A model generated the notes under the pieces. That model was not told where the DNA came from and searched no databases. It saw nothing but the letters and a program-made list of their open reading frames with translations. Of a DNA stretch of 20,363 nucleotides, positions 7,133 to 14,280 are shown piece after piece. The position numbers and the translations under genes are program-made. The stretch is from IMG/VR virus record IMGVR_UViG_3300044958_000059, positions 1 through 20,363 of that record; one strand, 5' to 3'. This stretch comes from a virus. Within the stretch, counting starts at the first letter, position 1. Each line of letters starts with the position of its first letter.

Positions 7133-7702
7133 ATGACCAACTCTAACCTCAATAGAATTGAGAATAGAAATTTTCTGGCACCTACTGGGTTTAAATTTAT
7201 ATTAGATAGAACTCCTGGAGTCACTTACTTCTGCAATTCAGCAAACATCCCGTCTTTGGATCTTGCGGTTGCGGTTCAACCAACATACCTGAAGGACATT
7301 GATCTTCCAGGTGACAAGTTATCTTTTGGAGACTTATCAATTAGATTCTTGGTTGATGAAGATCTAACCAACTATATGGAAATCCAAAACTGGATGAGAG
7401 GTCTTGGGTATCCAGAAAATCTGAAGCAGATTCATGATCTACAAATAGTGAAGGGCAATAGAGCATATAATGAGAGAAGCAGAACTATGGAAAATGTGTT
7501 CTCTGATGCAACTCTTGCAGTTTTGAATAGTAGTAATATTACTAACTTTTTTGTAAAATTCAGAGAATGTTTCCCATATTCCTTGACATCAATGAACTTC
7601 GATACTACAGATACGGATGTTCAATACTTTACAGCAGAGGCATCTTTCAAGTATACTTACTATGAGATAACTGACATAACAGGAAAACTACTACATAAAT
7701 GA
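7133..7702 (+). CDS. gp3: Tail completion and sheath stabiliser protein gp3
   Basis: This 189-residue protein matches the cyanophage gp3, which caps the end of the tail tube and sheath so that the head can join (T4 gp3 is 176 residues). It has a tail-tube-like fold signature shared with gp19: an APTGFKFILDRTPGVTYFCNSANIPSLDL opening, a DIDLPGDKLSFGDLSIRFLVDEDLTNY strand pair, an M-x-IQNWMRGLGYPE helix and a final FKYTYYEI strand. The frame is open upstream to 7061, but that part lies over the terminator, so the ATG at 7133 is the real start. It follows the capsid gene, as in other cyanomyoviruses, and overlaps uvsY by ATGA. Confidence 0.85.
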   Translation: MTNSNLNRIENRNFLAPTGFKFILDRTPGVTYFCNSANIPSLDLAVAVQPTYLKDIDLPGDKLSFGDLSIRFLVDEDLTNYMEIQNWMRGLGYPENLKQIHDLQIVKGNRAYNERSRTMENVFSDATLAVLNSSNITNFFVKFRECFPYSLTSMNFDTTDTDVQYFTAEASFKYTYYEITDITGKLLHK

Positions 7703-8133
7703 TTGATCTTGACAAACTTCAAGAGATGTGGGAAAAAGATTCTAAGATTGATATGGATAATCTCCATACAGAATCTACAGGTATTCCCACACTCCATGCG
7801 AAGTATTTTGGAATATACAATAACATCTTTCTTCTAAGGAAGAAAGCAGAGCAACAGAGAAAGAGTATTAGACATGAGCGTTATGAATACTTCAGTGGTA
7901 AAGCAGACCCTGATGTGTATATAGAGAATCCTTTTCCAAAAAAGATTCGTGATAAAGATACTATGCAAAAGTATCTTGACGCTGATGAAAAATTATCTAC
8001 GGTATGCTTAAAGATAGATTATTATGAGACGATGCTTGTCTATATTGAAAGTATATTAAAACAGATAAGCAATAGAACTTACCAAATTAAAAATGCCATT
8101 GAGTTTATGAGATTCAACTCAGGATTAGGATAA
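7699..8133 (+). CDS. uvsY: Recombination mediator protein UvsY
   Basis: This is a 144-residue homologue of T4 UvsY (137 residues), which loads UvsX recombinase onto gp32-coated single-stranded DNA. The alignment to T4 is recognisable along the length: an LDKLQEMWEKDSKID opening (T4 LEDLQEELKKDVFID), an H/Y-x-KYFGIYN segment, a basic RHERYEYFSGKADPD block matching the T4 ARLDYYSGRGDGD, a central K-T-M-QKYLDAD segment, and a C-terminal helix with IKSR/ISNR then IKNAIEFMRF. The basic helical block probably binds DNA. It starts inside the gp3 stop (ATGA overlap) and ends with a TAATG overlap onto the next gene, so it is translated as part of the gp3 transcript and is likely expressed late. Confidence 0.92.
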   Translation: MIDLDKLQEMWEKDSKIDMDNLHTESTGIPTLHAKYFGIYNNIFLLRKKAEQQRKSIRHERYEYFSGKADPDVYIENPFPKKIRDKDTMQKYLDADEKLSTVCLKIDYYETMLVYIESILKQISNRTYQIKNAIEFMRFNSGLG

Positions 8134-8342
8134 TGGATGAAGAATTTGAACCAAGTCAAGAATATGACTATTCGGTCAATTTAACAATAGAAGATATTCA
8201 TCTTCTGCACCATTGCGTCTTAAAAAGACTAGAAAAATGGGAAGGATCCCCTGCTAGACATCCAATGGAACAAGAACATCTTTGGTATTTAAGAGATTCT
8301 TTGTATAGGATGATATTGGAATATAAGTTTGAAAATATGTAA
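8133..8342 (+). CDS. Small conserved-looking protein between uvsY and uvsW, unknown
   Basis: A 69-residue protein of unknown function. It starts with a TAATG overlap on uvsY, a sign of a genuine coupled gene. After an acidic N-terminus (residues 1-13) it reads as two amphipathic helices: about 18-37 (LTIEDIHLLHHCVLKRLEKW) and about 45-66 (EQEHLWYLRDSLYRMILEYK), joined by a GSPARHPM turn. The helices are rich in His, Leu and aromatic residues and have no membrane segment. A helical-hairpin binding partner of UvsY or UvsW is possible from position alone, but nothing in the sequence shows it. Confidence 0.78.
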   Translation: MDEEFEPSQEYDYSVNLTIEDIHLLHHCVLKRLEKWEGSPARHPMEQEHLWYLRDSLYRMILEYKFENM

Positions 8343-8348
8343 TAAATA
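8341..8348 (+). promoter_or_regulatory. Late promoter octamer upstream of uvsW
   Basis: AATAAATA overlaps the stop codon of the preceding gene and lies 22 bases before the uvsW start. The predicted start is near 8354. T4 uvsW is a late gene, so a late element here fits known regulation. Confidence 0.5.
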
Positions 8349-8369
8349 TTAGTAGATGAATGGATCTGT

Positions 8370-9848
8370 GTGATTGACACGACTGCCAATCTTGTTATAT
8401 TTAAATCAAACGAAGTATTTTTAAAGATTAATACCGAACCTCATATAGAATATGAACTTAGAGATCACTTTAAGTTTGAGGTTCCTAATGCAAAATTTAT
8501 GCCACAATATCGTGGAAGGAATTGGAACGGAGAGATTCACCTTTACGATATGAGATCTAAGCAGATCTATGTTGGCCTGTTAGATAAGATTATATCCTTC
8601 TGCAATAACTACGGATATACTTATAGGTTTGAAGATAATAAGTTTTTTGGACAACCTTTTGAAGTCAATAAGATGATTTCAAAGGAAGGAGTTAAGGATT
8701 ATATTCGTTCAATATCGGTCCATGAACCACGGGAATACCAAATTGAGGGAGTATATGATGCTCTAAGGCATAATAGAAGGCTGCTGATATCTCCCACTGG
8801 GTCAGGAAAAAGTCTGATGATTTACGCCCTCTCGCGATATCATGTGGATACAGGGAAAAATATTCTTTTAGTTGTTCCCACGACATCTCTAGTAGAACAG
8901 ATGTATAAGGACTTCCAGGATTACGGTTGGGATACAGATTCATATTGTCACAAGATTTATTCTGGCAGGGAGAAGGGCACTGATAAAAGTGTCGTCATCA
9001 CAACATGGCAATCTATTTATAAGTTAGAGCGCAGTTGGTTTGAAAGATTTGATGTTGTGATTGGTGATGAGGCCCATCTATTCAAGTCAAAGTCTCTGAT
9101 TCAGATCATGACTAAGTTGCATACTGCAAAACATAGGATTGGTTTTACGGGAACACTTGATGGAACACAAACTCATAAGTGGGTTTTGGAAGGGTTGTTT
9201 GGTCCTTCATATAAGATTGTTAGAACTAAAGAACTGCAGGAAGCAGGATTCTTATCCAAGTTAGATATTACTTGTTTACTTCTCAAGCATCCACCACAGA
9301 AGTTTGAGGTATTTGAGGATGAAGTTCAGTATCTAATTGGTCATGACCAAAGAAATAATTTTATATCTAAACTTGCATTAGATTTAAAAGGCAACACTCT
9401 TGTTCTATTCAGTAGAGTAGAAACTCATGGTGCTGTATTATTTGAGAAGATAAATACTAGCAAAGAAGGTAACCGAAAAGTATTTTTTGTCCACGGTGGA
9501 GTTGATACTGAAGAAAGAGAGAAAGTCAGAGAAATAACTGAAAGAGAAAATGACGCAATTATTGTTGCCTCTTATGGAACTTTTTCTACAGGTATTAATA
9601 TTAAGAACCTCCATAATGTTATCTTTGCCTCACCCAGTAAGTCGAGAGTTAGAAATCTTCAATCAATTGGAAGAGTTCTTAGAAAAGGAAAGAATAAAAA
9701 TAAAGCAATGCTCTATGACATCGCTGATGATTGTTCGACTAAATCAAGACGAAACTATACCCTAAACCATTTCATAGAGAGAATTAAAATTTATAATGAA
9801 GAGAATTTTAATTATGACATAATCACCATTCAACTTAAAGGTAAGTAA
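8370..9848 (+). CDS. uvsW: RNA-DNA and DNA helicase UvsW
   Basis: This is a 492-residue superfamily 2 helicase homologous to T4 UvsW, which unwinds R-loops and branched DNA, shuts off origin replication and drives branch migration. An N-terminal domain (residues 1-115) carries the T4-like ELRDHFKFEVPNAKF and RGRNWNGEIHLYD segments. Helicase motifs follow: EYQ (122-124), Walker A PTGSGKS (142-148), TTSLVEQM (171-178), DEAH (233-236), GFTGT (258-262), ASYGTFSTGINIKNLHNVIFA (400-420) and motif VI QSIGRVLRKG (431-440). The ending EENFNYDII matches T4. The start is a GTG at 8370: an upstream in-frame stop at 8343 leaves no ATG before conserved sequence. The late octamer just upstream fits late expression. 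Confidence 0.95.
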   Translation: MIDTTANLVIFKSNEVFLKINTEPHIEYELRDHFKFEVPNAKFMPQYRGRNWNGEIHLYDMRSKQIYVGLLDKIISFCNNYGYTYRFEDNKFFGQPFEVNKMISKEGVKDYIRSISVHEPREYQIEGVYDALRHNRRLLISPTGSGKSLMIYALSRYHVDTGKNILLVVPTTSLVEQMYKDFQDYGWDTDSYCHKIYSGREKGTDKSVVITTWQSIYKLERSWFERFDVVIGDEAHLFKSKSLIQIMTKLHTAKHRIGFTGTLDGTQTHKWVLEGLFGPSYKIVRTKELQEAGFLSKLDITCLLLKHPPQKFEVFEDEVQYLIGHDQRNNFISKLALDLKGNTLVLFSRVETHGAVLFEKINTSKEGNRKVFFVHGGVDTEEREKVREITERENDAIIVASYGTFSTGINIKNLHNVIFASPSKSRVRNLQSIGRVLRKGKNKNKAMLYDIADDCSTKSRRNYTLNHFIERIKIYNEENFNYDIITIQLKGK

Positions 9849-9850
9849 AT

Positions 9851-10273
9851 ATGGGAATAGAAGATGATTTTTACGCAACAATTAAATTCAAGTCTGGAGA
9901 AGAGATATTCTCTAAAGTAGCTGCATCTGAAGAAGATGATAGGACGATGTTGATTCTTTCAAATCCTATTAATGTAATTGAAATCAAAGGTAGAAAAGGA
10001 GATCCACTAGGATATAAGATGGAACCTTGGTTAAAGACTACAACTGATGATATGTTTATTATTAATATGGAAGACGTATTAACTCTCTCCGAATCATCAG
10101 ATATTAAAATGATTATGATGTATCAAAACTACATTAGACAAGTAGATAGTTTTGATGATGAGACTAATAACTATAAACTTAATAAAAGAGAAATGGGTTA
10201 TATCTCATCTGTATCAGATGCTAAAGAAGTTTTAGAGAAGATATTCAAGTTAGAAACCAAAGATACTCAATAG
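9851..10273 (+). CDS. Unknown protein, possible Sm-like fold
   Basis: A 140-residue protein that I cannot name. The first 75 residues have the strand pattern of a bent five-strand Sm-like barrel: YATIKFKSGEEIFSKVAA, then TMLILSNPINVIEIKG, then a GYKMEPWLKTTTDDMFIINMEDVLTLSE segment. The SGEE-I-x-x-V turn, a PW-L motif and a final strand-forming D-V-L-T-L are seen in many short proteins of T4-like marine phages. The last 60 residues are helical and charged (MMYQNYIRQ onward). It starts two bases after the uvsW stop, so it is co-transcribed with it. An RNA- or protein-binding role is speculative. It ends the late-side gene run before the gap leading to gp55. Confidence 0.85.
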   Translation: MGIEDDFYATIKFKSGEEIFSKVAASEEDDRTMLILSNPINVIEIKGRKGDPLGYKMEPWLKTTTDDMFIINMEDVLTLSESSDIKMIMMYQNYIRQVDSFDDETNNYKLNKREMGYISSVSDAKEVLEKIFKLETKDTQ

Positions 10274-10329
10274 TAGCTAAGCCTTCCTTTCTAACCGGGA
10301 CAAGCCCAGTCTACAATGATATTGAGAAC

Positions 10330-10358
10330 TTGTCAATTATATTAAAAAGTGATATACT
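10330..10358 (+). promoter_or_regulatory. Sigma-70 promoter for gp55
   Basis: The -35 box TTGTCA (10330-10335) and -10 box TATACT (10353-10358) each match consensus in five of six bases and are separated by exactly 17 bases of AT-rich spacer. They lie in the 126-base gap between the uvsW block and gp55, the longest gap in the window. The predicted start is near 10365. This is a typical host RNA polymerase promoter, so the gp55 block should be transcribed before late genes. Confidence 0.8.
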
Positions 10359-10399
10359 GTCTACATAGTAGAACATATAAACTTATGATTAGAGCACCT

Positions 10400-10933
10400 A
10401 TGGCCAAAAGAAAAAGGTCAGAACATTATGTCAATAATAAAGAACTTTTAGAAGCACTGATTAATTACAGATCAAGAATTGAGAGATCTTATCTGGAGAA
10501 ATTTGGAAAAGATTTAACTGTACAAGATAAATCAGAAAGAGCAAAGCGTTGGCCAGGCAAACCACAGATTACTAATTACCTTGGCGAATGCTTCTTGAAG
10601 ATTGCCAATCACCTATCATTCAAACCTAACTTCGTGAACTATATGTTCAAGGATGATATGATCTGTGATGGTATTGAAAACTGTGTTCAGTATATCCACA
10701 ACTTCGATCCTGCAAAGTCTCAAAACCCTTTTGCTTACTTCACGCAAATTATTCACTACGCCTTTCTACGTCGAATTCAGAAAGAGAAGAAGCAACTAGA
10801 AATTAAAAATAGAATTCTTGAGAAGACTGGTTTTGATCAGGTTTTTGATGACAACAATACCATTGACGGTAATAACTATTCCGACTATAATTCTATTAAA
10901 GATGCGGTTCATAGTAAACTACGGTACGGATGA
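10400..10933 (+). CDS. gp55: Late-transcription sigma factor gp55
   Basis: This 177-residue protein is the T4-type late sigma factor (T4 gp55, 185 residues). With host core RNA polymerase it recognises the TATAAATA octamer, and gp45 acts as the sliding co-activator. It has a basic N-terminus (MAKRKRSEHYVNNKELLEAL), a QITNYLGECFLKIANHL segment, and a region-2-like stretch DGIENCVQYIHNFDPAKSQNPFAYFTQIIHYAFLRRIQKE (about 91-130) in which the aromatic-rich part would melt the promoter. I chose ATG 10400, with AGAG 5 bases upstream; an ATG at 10385 adds five residues and is possible. A GTG at 10349 is excluded because it lies inside the promoter. The gene ends with an ATGA overlap onto gp47. Confidence 0.92.
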   Translation: MAKRKRSEHYVNNKELLEALINYRSRIERSYLEKFGKDLTVQDKSERAKRWPGKPQITNYLGECFLKIANHLSFKPNFVNYMFKDDMICDGIENCVQYIHNFDPAKSQNPFAYFTQIIHYAFLRRIQKEKKQLEIKNRILEKTGFDQVFDDNNTIDGNNYSDYNSIKDAVHSKLRYG

Positions 10934-11979
10934 AAGTTGCTATCATTACGGATCAACACTTCGGTGCCCGTAAAAATTCTAAATTATTCCACGATTACTT
11001 TCTCAAATTTTATGAAGAAGTATTCTTTCCTTCCCTAGAGTCAGAAGGTATCACCACAGTCATTGATATGGGTGATACTTTTGATAGTAGAAAGGGAATT
11101 GATTTTGCTGCATTGGCATGGGCAAAGGATAATTACTATGATCGTCTAAAAGAAATGGGCATTCATGTCCATACAATCATTGGTAATCATACTGCATACT
11201 ATAAAAATACTAATAATGTTAATGCTGCGGATCTCTTGCTTCGTGAGTATGATAATGTTACAGTATATTCCAAACCCACCGAAGTCACAATTGGTGGCCT
11301 AGATGTATTATTCATTCCGTGGATAAATCAAGAAAATGAAAAAGAAACTTATGAACGTATTAAAAAGACAATTTGCCCAGTCGCGATGGGGCACCTTGAA
11401 CTCACAGGATTTAGAGTTAATAAGCAAATCGTCATGGAAAATGGTCATGATGGCGAGTTATATTCAAAGTTCAGAAAGGTCTTCTCTGGTCACTACCACA
11501 CTAGATCGGATAATGGACGGATCTATTACCTTGGAAATCCATACGAACTCTACTGGACAGATGTCGGTGATCGGAGAGGATTCACCTACTTTGATACAGA
11601 AACTTTGGAACATGATCCAGTAGATAATCCATTCAATATCTTCCATAACATTTACTATGAAGATGACAATCATCAAACTTTTGATGCACGTCCTTATGAA
11701 AATAAGATTGTAAAACTTATTGTTCGTAAAAAAACTGACACTAAGAAGTTTGAAAAATTTATTGACAAACTTTACAATATTGGAGTATCTGATTTAAAGG
11801 TCATTGAAAATTACGATTTTGGTGGATGGTTTCAGGAATCAGATTGTGAAGAACTTGAAGGTGAAGATACTATGTCAATCTTGAATAGATACATTCAAGA
11901 GTCAGAAATTGATCTAGATAAATCGGAAATCACTAAGATGATGAATGAGATCTATAGAGAGGCGTGTGAGATGGTGTGA
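10930..11979 (+). CDS. gp47: Recombination endonuclease subunit gp47 (SbcD/Mre11 family)
   Basis: This 349-residue protein is the nuclease subunit of the gp46-gp47 complex, which resects double-strand ends for recombination-dependent replication (T4 gp47, 339 residues). The calcineurin-like metallophosphoesterase motifs are complete: D8-x-H10 (TDQHFG), D49 in DMGDTFD, N86-H87 in IIGNHT, H155 in MGHLEL, and H188-x-H190 in SGHYHTR. These ligands bind the two catalytic metal ions. The C-terminal 110 residues form the expected capping and gp46-binding region. It overlaps gp55 by four bases, so the late sigma factor and the nuclease are translated together. In T4 the partner gp46 lies beside it; here one small gene intervenes. 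Confidence 0.95.
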   Translation: MKVAIITDQHFGARKNSKLFHDYFLKFYEEVFFPSLESEGITTVIDMGDTFDSRKGIDFAALAWAKDNYYDRLKEMGIHVHTIIGNHTAYYKNTNNVNAADLLLREYDNVTVYSKPTEVTIGGLDVLFIPWINQENEKETYERIKKTICPVAMGHLELTGFRVNKQIVMENGHDGELYSKFRKVFSGHYHTRSDNGRIYYLGNPYELYWTDVGDRRGFTYFDTETLEHDPVDNPFNIFHNIYYEDDNHQTFDARPYENKIVKLIVRKKTDTKKFEKFIDKLYNIGVSDLKVIENYDFGGWFQESDCEELEGEDTMSILNRYIQESEIDLDKSEITKMMNEIYREACEMV

Positions 11980-12251
11980 TGTATATACTTACGATCTATC
12001 AAAAAGAATCTGATGGAGCATATTCGGTAAAGAATGAGTTTGATGAAGATATACTTTACATATTTGAACAGGAGGACGATGCCTCAAGGTATGCTATGAT
12101 GCTTGAGGAAGAAGGTTCTCCTGAAATGCATGTCATCGAAATTGATGATATACTGATGATCAAAACTTGTGAGATGCACTCTTATAAGTATACGATTATT
12201 ACTGCCAATGATATTGTGATTCCCCCAACTGAGAATGATTACGTTTCATAA
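11979..12251 (+). CDS. DUF3110-type protein inserted between gp47 and gp46
   Basis: This is a 90-residue protein whose sequence fits the DUF3110 family, which is largely confined to cyanobacteria and has no established function. The match is seen in FEQEDDASRYAMMLEEEG (residues 29-46; the family has FE-x-EDDA-x-RYA-x-LLEA), the VIEIDD segment, and the IPPTEND end (81-87). The start overlaps the gp47 stop (TGATG at 11977-11981); a GTG at 11976 is less likely. The last 17 bases overlap gp46, so the three genes form one translationally coupled set. Host origin followed by fixation in cyanophages is the simplest inference. A role with gp46-gp47, for instance in controlling resection, is only suggested by location. 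Confidence 0.83.
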   Translation: MYILTIYQKESDGAYSVKNEFDEDILYIFEQEDDASRYAMMLEEEGSPEMHVIEIDDILMIKTCEMHSYKYTIITANDIVIPPTENDYVS

Positions 12252-13947
12252 AATTAAGTGGAAAAACTTTCTATCTACAGGAAATCAATTCACTGAAATT
12301 AATTTTGAAAGTGCCCAAACAACTTTGATTATCGGATCTAACGGAGCAGGTAAGAGCACGGTATTGGATGCACTTACGTTCTCCTTATATGGCAAACCAT
12401 TCCGTAAGATTAATAAACCACAGTTATCTAACTCTGTGAATGAGAAAGACTGTCGTGTTGAGGTGGAGTTCTCCGTTAATGGGGTAGAATGGAAAGTTGT
12501 TCGTGGCATTAAACCAAATTTATTTGAGATTTATCGTAATGATAAACCTTTAGATCAAGATGCTGCTGCACTTGATCAGCAGAAGTGGCTTGAGAAAAAT
12601 GTTCTCAAGATGAACTATAAATCTTTCACTCAGATTGTAATTTTAGGTAGCAGTACTTTTGTGCCTTTTATGCAACTCTCTGCTATAAATCGTAGAGATG
12701 TGATTGAAGATCTTCTAGATATTAAAATTTTCTCTTCCATGGGAATTGTAATCAAGGAAAAGATCCGTAATCTGAAAGATGAACTCAAGGTTTTAGAACT
12801 CAAAAAAGAAACCTTGAACGATAAAGTTACCATGCAAGAAAACTTTATCGATGAACTTGAGAGCCGTGGAAAAGAAAATATTGAAGACAAGGAAAATCGT
12901 ATAGGTAATCTTCTTAATGAAGAGAATGTGTATATGGGATCTAATGAAGAGTTGGAAAGATCTCTTATAGATTTCAATAGTAAACTTGAAAAATTTTCTG
13001 GTGCAACCAGCAAACTTCGTAAATTGGGAGATCTAAAAGGAAAGATTTCTAATAAGGTATCAACAATTACAAAGGAGTATAAGTTCTTCACAGAGAATAC
13101 GGTTTGTCCTACCTGTACACAATCTATCGAAGAGGACTTTAGAATAAATAAAATTGACGACGCTCAAACTAAAGCTAAAGAGTTGCAATCTGGTTATAAA
13201 GAACTAGAGCAGGCAATTAAAGGAGAGGAGAATAGAGAGCGTCAATTCACTACACTATCTAAGGAGATTACTTCACTCACGCATGGCATTTCTCAAAACA
13301 ATACTAAGATCGCTGGATGTCAGAGACAAATCAGAGATCTGGAATCGGAAATTCAAAGAATTACCAACCAACTTGCAAATAGAAATGTTGAAGATGTCAA
13401 GTTAACCTCTTTCAAGGAGAACCTAAAAACTACATACGACGAACTCGCAACAAAAAAGGATACAATTAGTTACTACGATTTTTCTTATAGTTTACTAAAA
13501 GACGGTGGAGTCAAATCCAAAATCATTAAGAAGTATCTACCGCTGATAAATCAGCAAGTCAATCGTTATCTTCAGATGATGGACTTCTACATTAACTTCA
13601 CACTTGATGAGGAATTCAACGAAACCGTCCAGTCTCCAATACACGATAACTTTTCATATAGTTCATTCAGCGAGGGAGAAAAAATGAGAATTGACTTAGC
13701 ACTTCTCTTTACTTGGAGAGAAGTAGCTAGGATGAAAAACTCAGTCAATACAAATTTACTTATTATGGATGAGGTATTTGACTCTTCACTTGACGGATTT
13801 GGAACTCAAGAATTTATTAAAATTATTAGATATGTAATTCAAGATGCAAACGTCTTTGTCATATCTCATAAAACAGGCCTTGAAGATCGCTTTGAGACTG
13901 TGCTAAAATTCGAGAAAGTAAAAGGTTTTTCAAACATAGTACCATGA
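12235..13947 (+). CDS. gp46: Recombination endonuclease ATPase subunit gp46 (SbcC/Rad50 family)
   Basis: This 570-residue SMC-like ATPase partners gp47 (T4 gp46, 560 residues). It has the full Rad50 layout: Walker A GSNGAGKS (34-41), the Q-loop FTQIVILGSSTFVPFMQL (131-148), a coiled coil of about residues 170-410 interrupted by a zinc hook CPTC (291-294), a signature SFSEGEKMRIDLALLF (477-492), Walker B LLIMDEVFD (508-516), the D-loop SSLD and the switch His545 in ISHK. The zinc hook dimerises two complexes and bridges DNA ends. The ATG at 12235 lies within the previous gene (17-base overlap). The stop overlaps the next ATG (ATGA at 13944-13947). Confidence 0.96.
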   Translation: MITFHKIKWKNFLSTGNQFTEINFESAQTTLIIGSNGAGKSTVLDALTFSLYGKPFRKINKPQLSNSVNEKDCRVEVEFSVNGVEWKVVRGIKPNLFEIYRNDKPLDQDAAALDQQKWLEKNVLKMNYKSFTQIVILGSSTFVPFMQLSAINRRDVIEDLLDIKIFSSMGIVIKEKIRNLKDELKVLELKKETLNDKVTMQENFIDELESRGKENIEDKENRIGNLLNEENVYMGSNEELERSLIDFNSKLEKFSGATSKLRKLGDLKGKISNKVSTITKEYKFFTENTVCPTCTQSIEEDFRINKIDDAQTKAKELQSGYKELEQAIKGEENRERQFTTLSKEITSLTHGISQNNTKIAGCQRQIRDLESEIQRITNQLANRNVEDVKLTSFKENLKTTYDELATKKDTISYYDFSYSLLKDGGVKSKIIKKYLPLINQQVNRYLQMMDFYINFTLDEEFNETVQSPIHDNFSYSSFSEGEKMRIDLALLFTWREVARMKNSVNTNLLIMDEVFDSSLDGFGTQEFIKIIRYVIQDANVFVISHKTGLEDRFETVLKFEKVKGFSNIVP

Positions 13948-14099
13948 CCGATTGGACAATCCGCCGACCAGTTGACATCTCCCAAGACTTCAAGCAAAAT
14001 GGAATGACACTCATTACCGACCCTGCATCAGACAGGTATTTAGATGAATACTCCAAACTGGCAACACCACAGCAAGAAACAACAGAAGAGAAAACTTAA
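13944..14099 (+). CDS. Small protein of 51 residues, unknown
   Basis: This ORF starts in the gp46 stop codon (ATGA overlap), the same coupling used by many true genes here. It encodes MTDWTIRRPVDISQDFKQNG followed by a LITDPASDRYLDEYSKLA segment and an acidic, Gln and Thr rich end. No family is recognised, and there is no signal peptide or membrane segment. Its last 56 bases overlap a second ORF in another frame (14044-14280), so the two cannot both be under ordinary constraint there. The start overlap argues that this one is translated. Confidence 0.6.
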   Translation: MTDWTIRRPVDISQDFKQNGMTLITDPASDRYLDEYSKLATPQQETTEEKT

Positions 14100-14280
14100 A
14101 CCACAAGCAATGAGGGCCAGGAGAGAAGCACTGCGCCACTTCAAAAAGCGTCATATGGGTCGTCCAAAGGGCGACCTTTTGTTGTATTATGGATTCATAA
14201 GAAAGGAACTCGATGGGAATCAATTTAGAGATCAAGGGGCAACTTGCAAAACTTCTTGCCACCGAAGACCTTATCATTGA
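14044..14280 (+). CDS. Possible small basic protein overlapping its neighbours, uncertain
   Basis: A 78-codon ORF whose first 45 residues are strikingly basic, rich in Lys, Arg, His and Gln (KKQQKRKLKPQAMRARREAL then RHFKKRHMGRPKGD). That composition suggests nucleic-acid binding if it is real. It overlaps the 51-residue ORF at its 5' end and the first 68 bases of the VWA gene at its 3' end, each in a different frame. The terminator-like hairpin at 14157-14185 lies inside it. Its C-terminal part after about residue 60 looks like out-of-frame VWA-gene sequence. An internal ATG at 14110 would avoid the 5' overlap. No ribosome-binding site is evident at 14044. Confidence 0.35.
   Translation: MNTPNWQHHSKKQQKRKLKPQAMRARREALRHFKKRHMGRPKGDLLLYYGFIRKELDGNQFRDQGATCKTSCHRRPYH
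14157..14185 (+). terminator. Terminator-like hairpin before the VWA gene
   Basis: GGTCGTCC (14158-14165) pairs with GGGCGACC (14169-14176) with one wobble and an AAA loop, followed by TTTTGTTGT. This has the shape of an intrinsic terminator closing the gp55-47-46 transcript. The possible basic ORF reads through it, so the two interpretations compete. Confidence 0.6.

Noticed and set aside
10294-10310. Weak hairpin around GGG-ACAAG-CCC upstream of the gp55 promoter
   Set aside because: It has three GC pairs, a mismatch and no T-tract, so it is not a convincing terminator for the uvsW transcript.
10349-10399. GTG start of gp55 at 10349
   Set aside because: It lies within the spacer of the sigma-70 promoter, upstream of the predicted transcript start.
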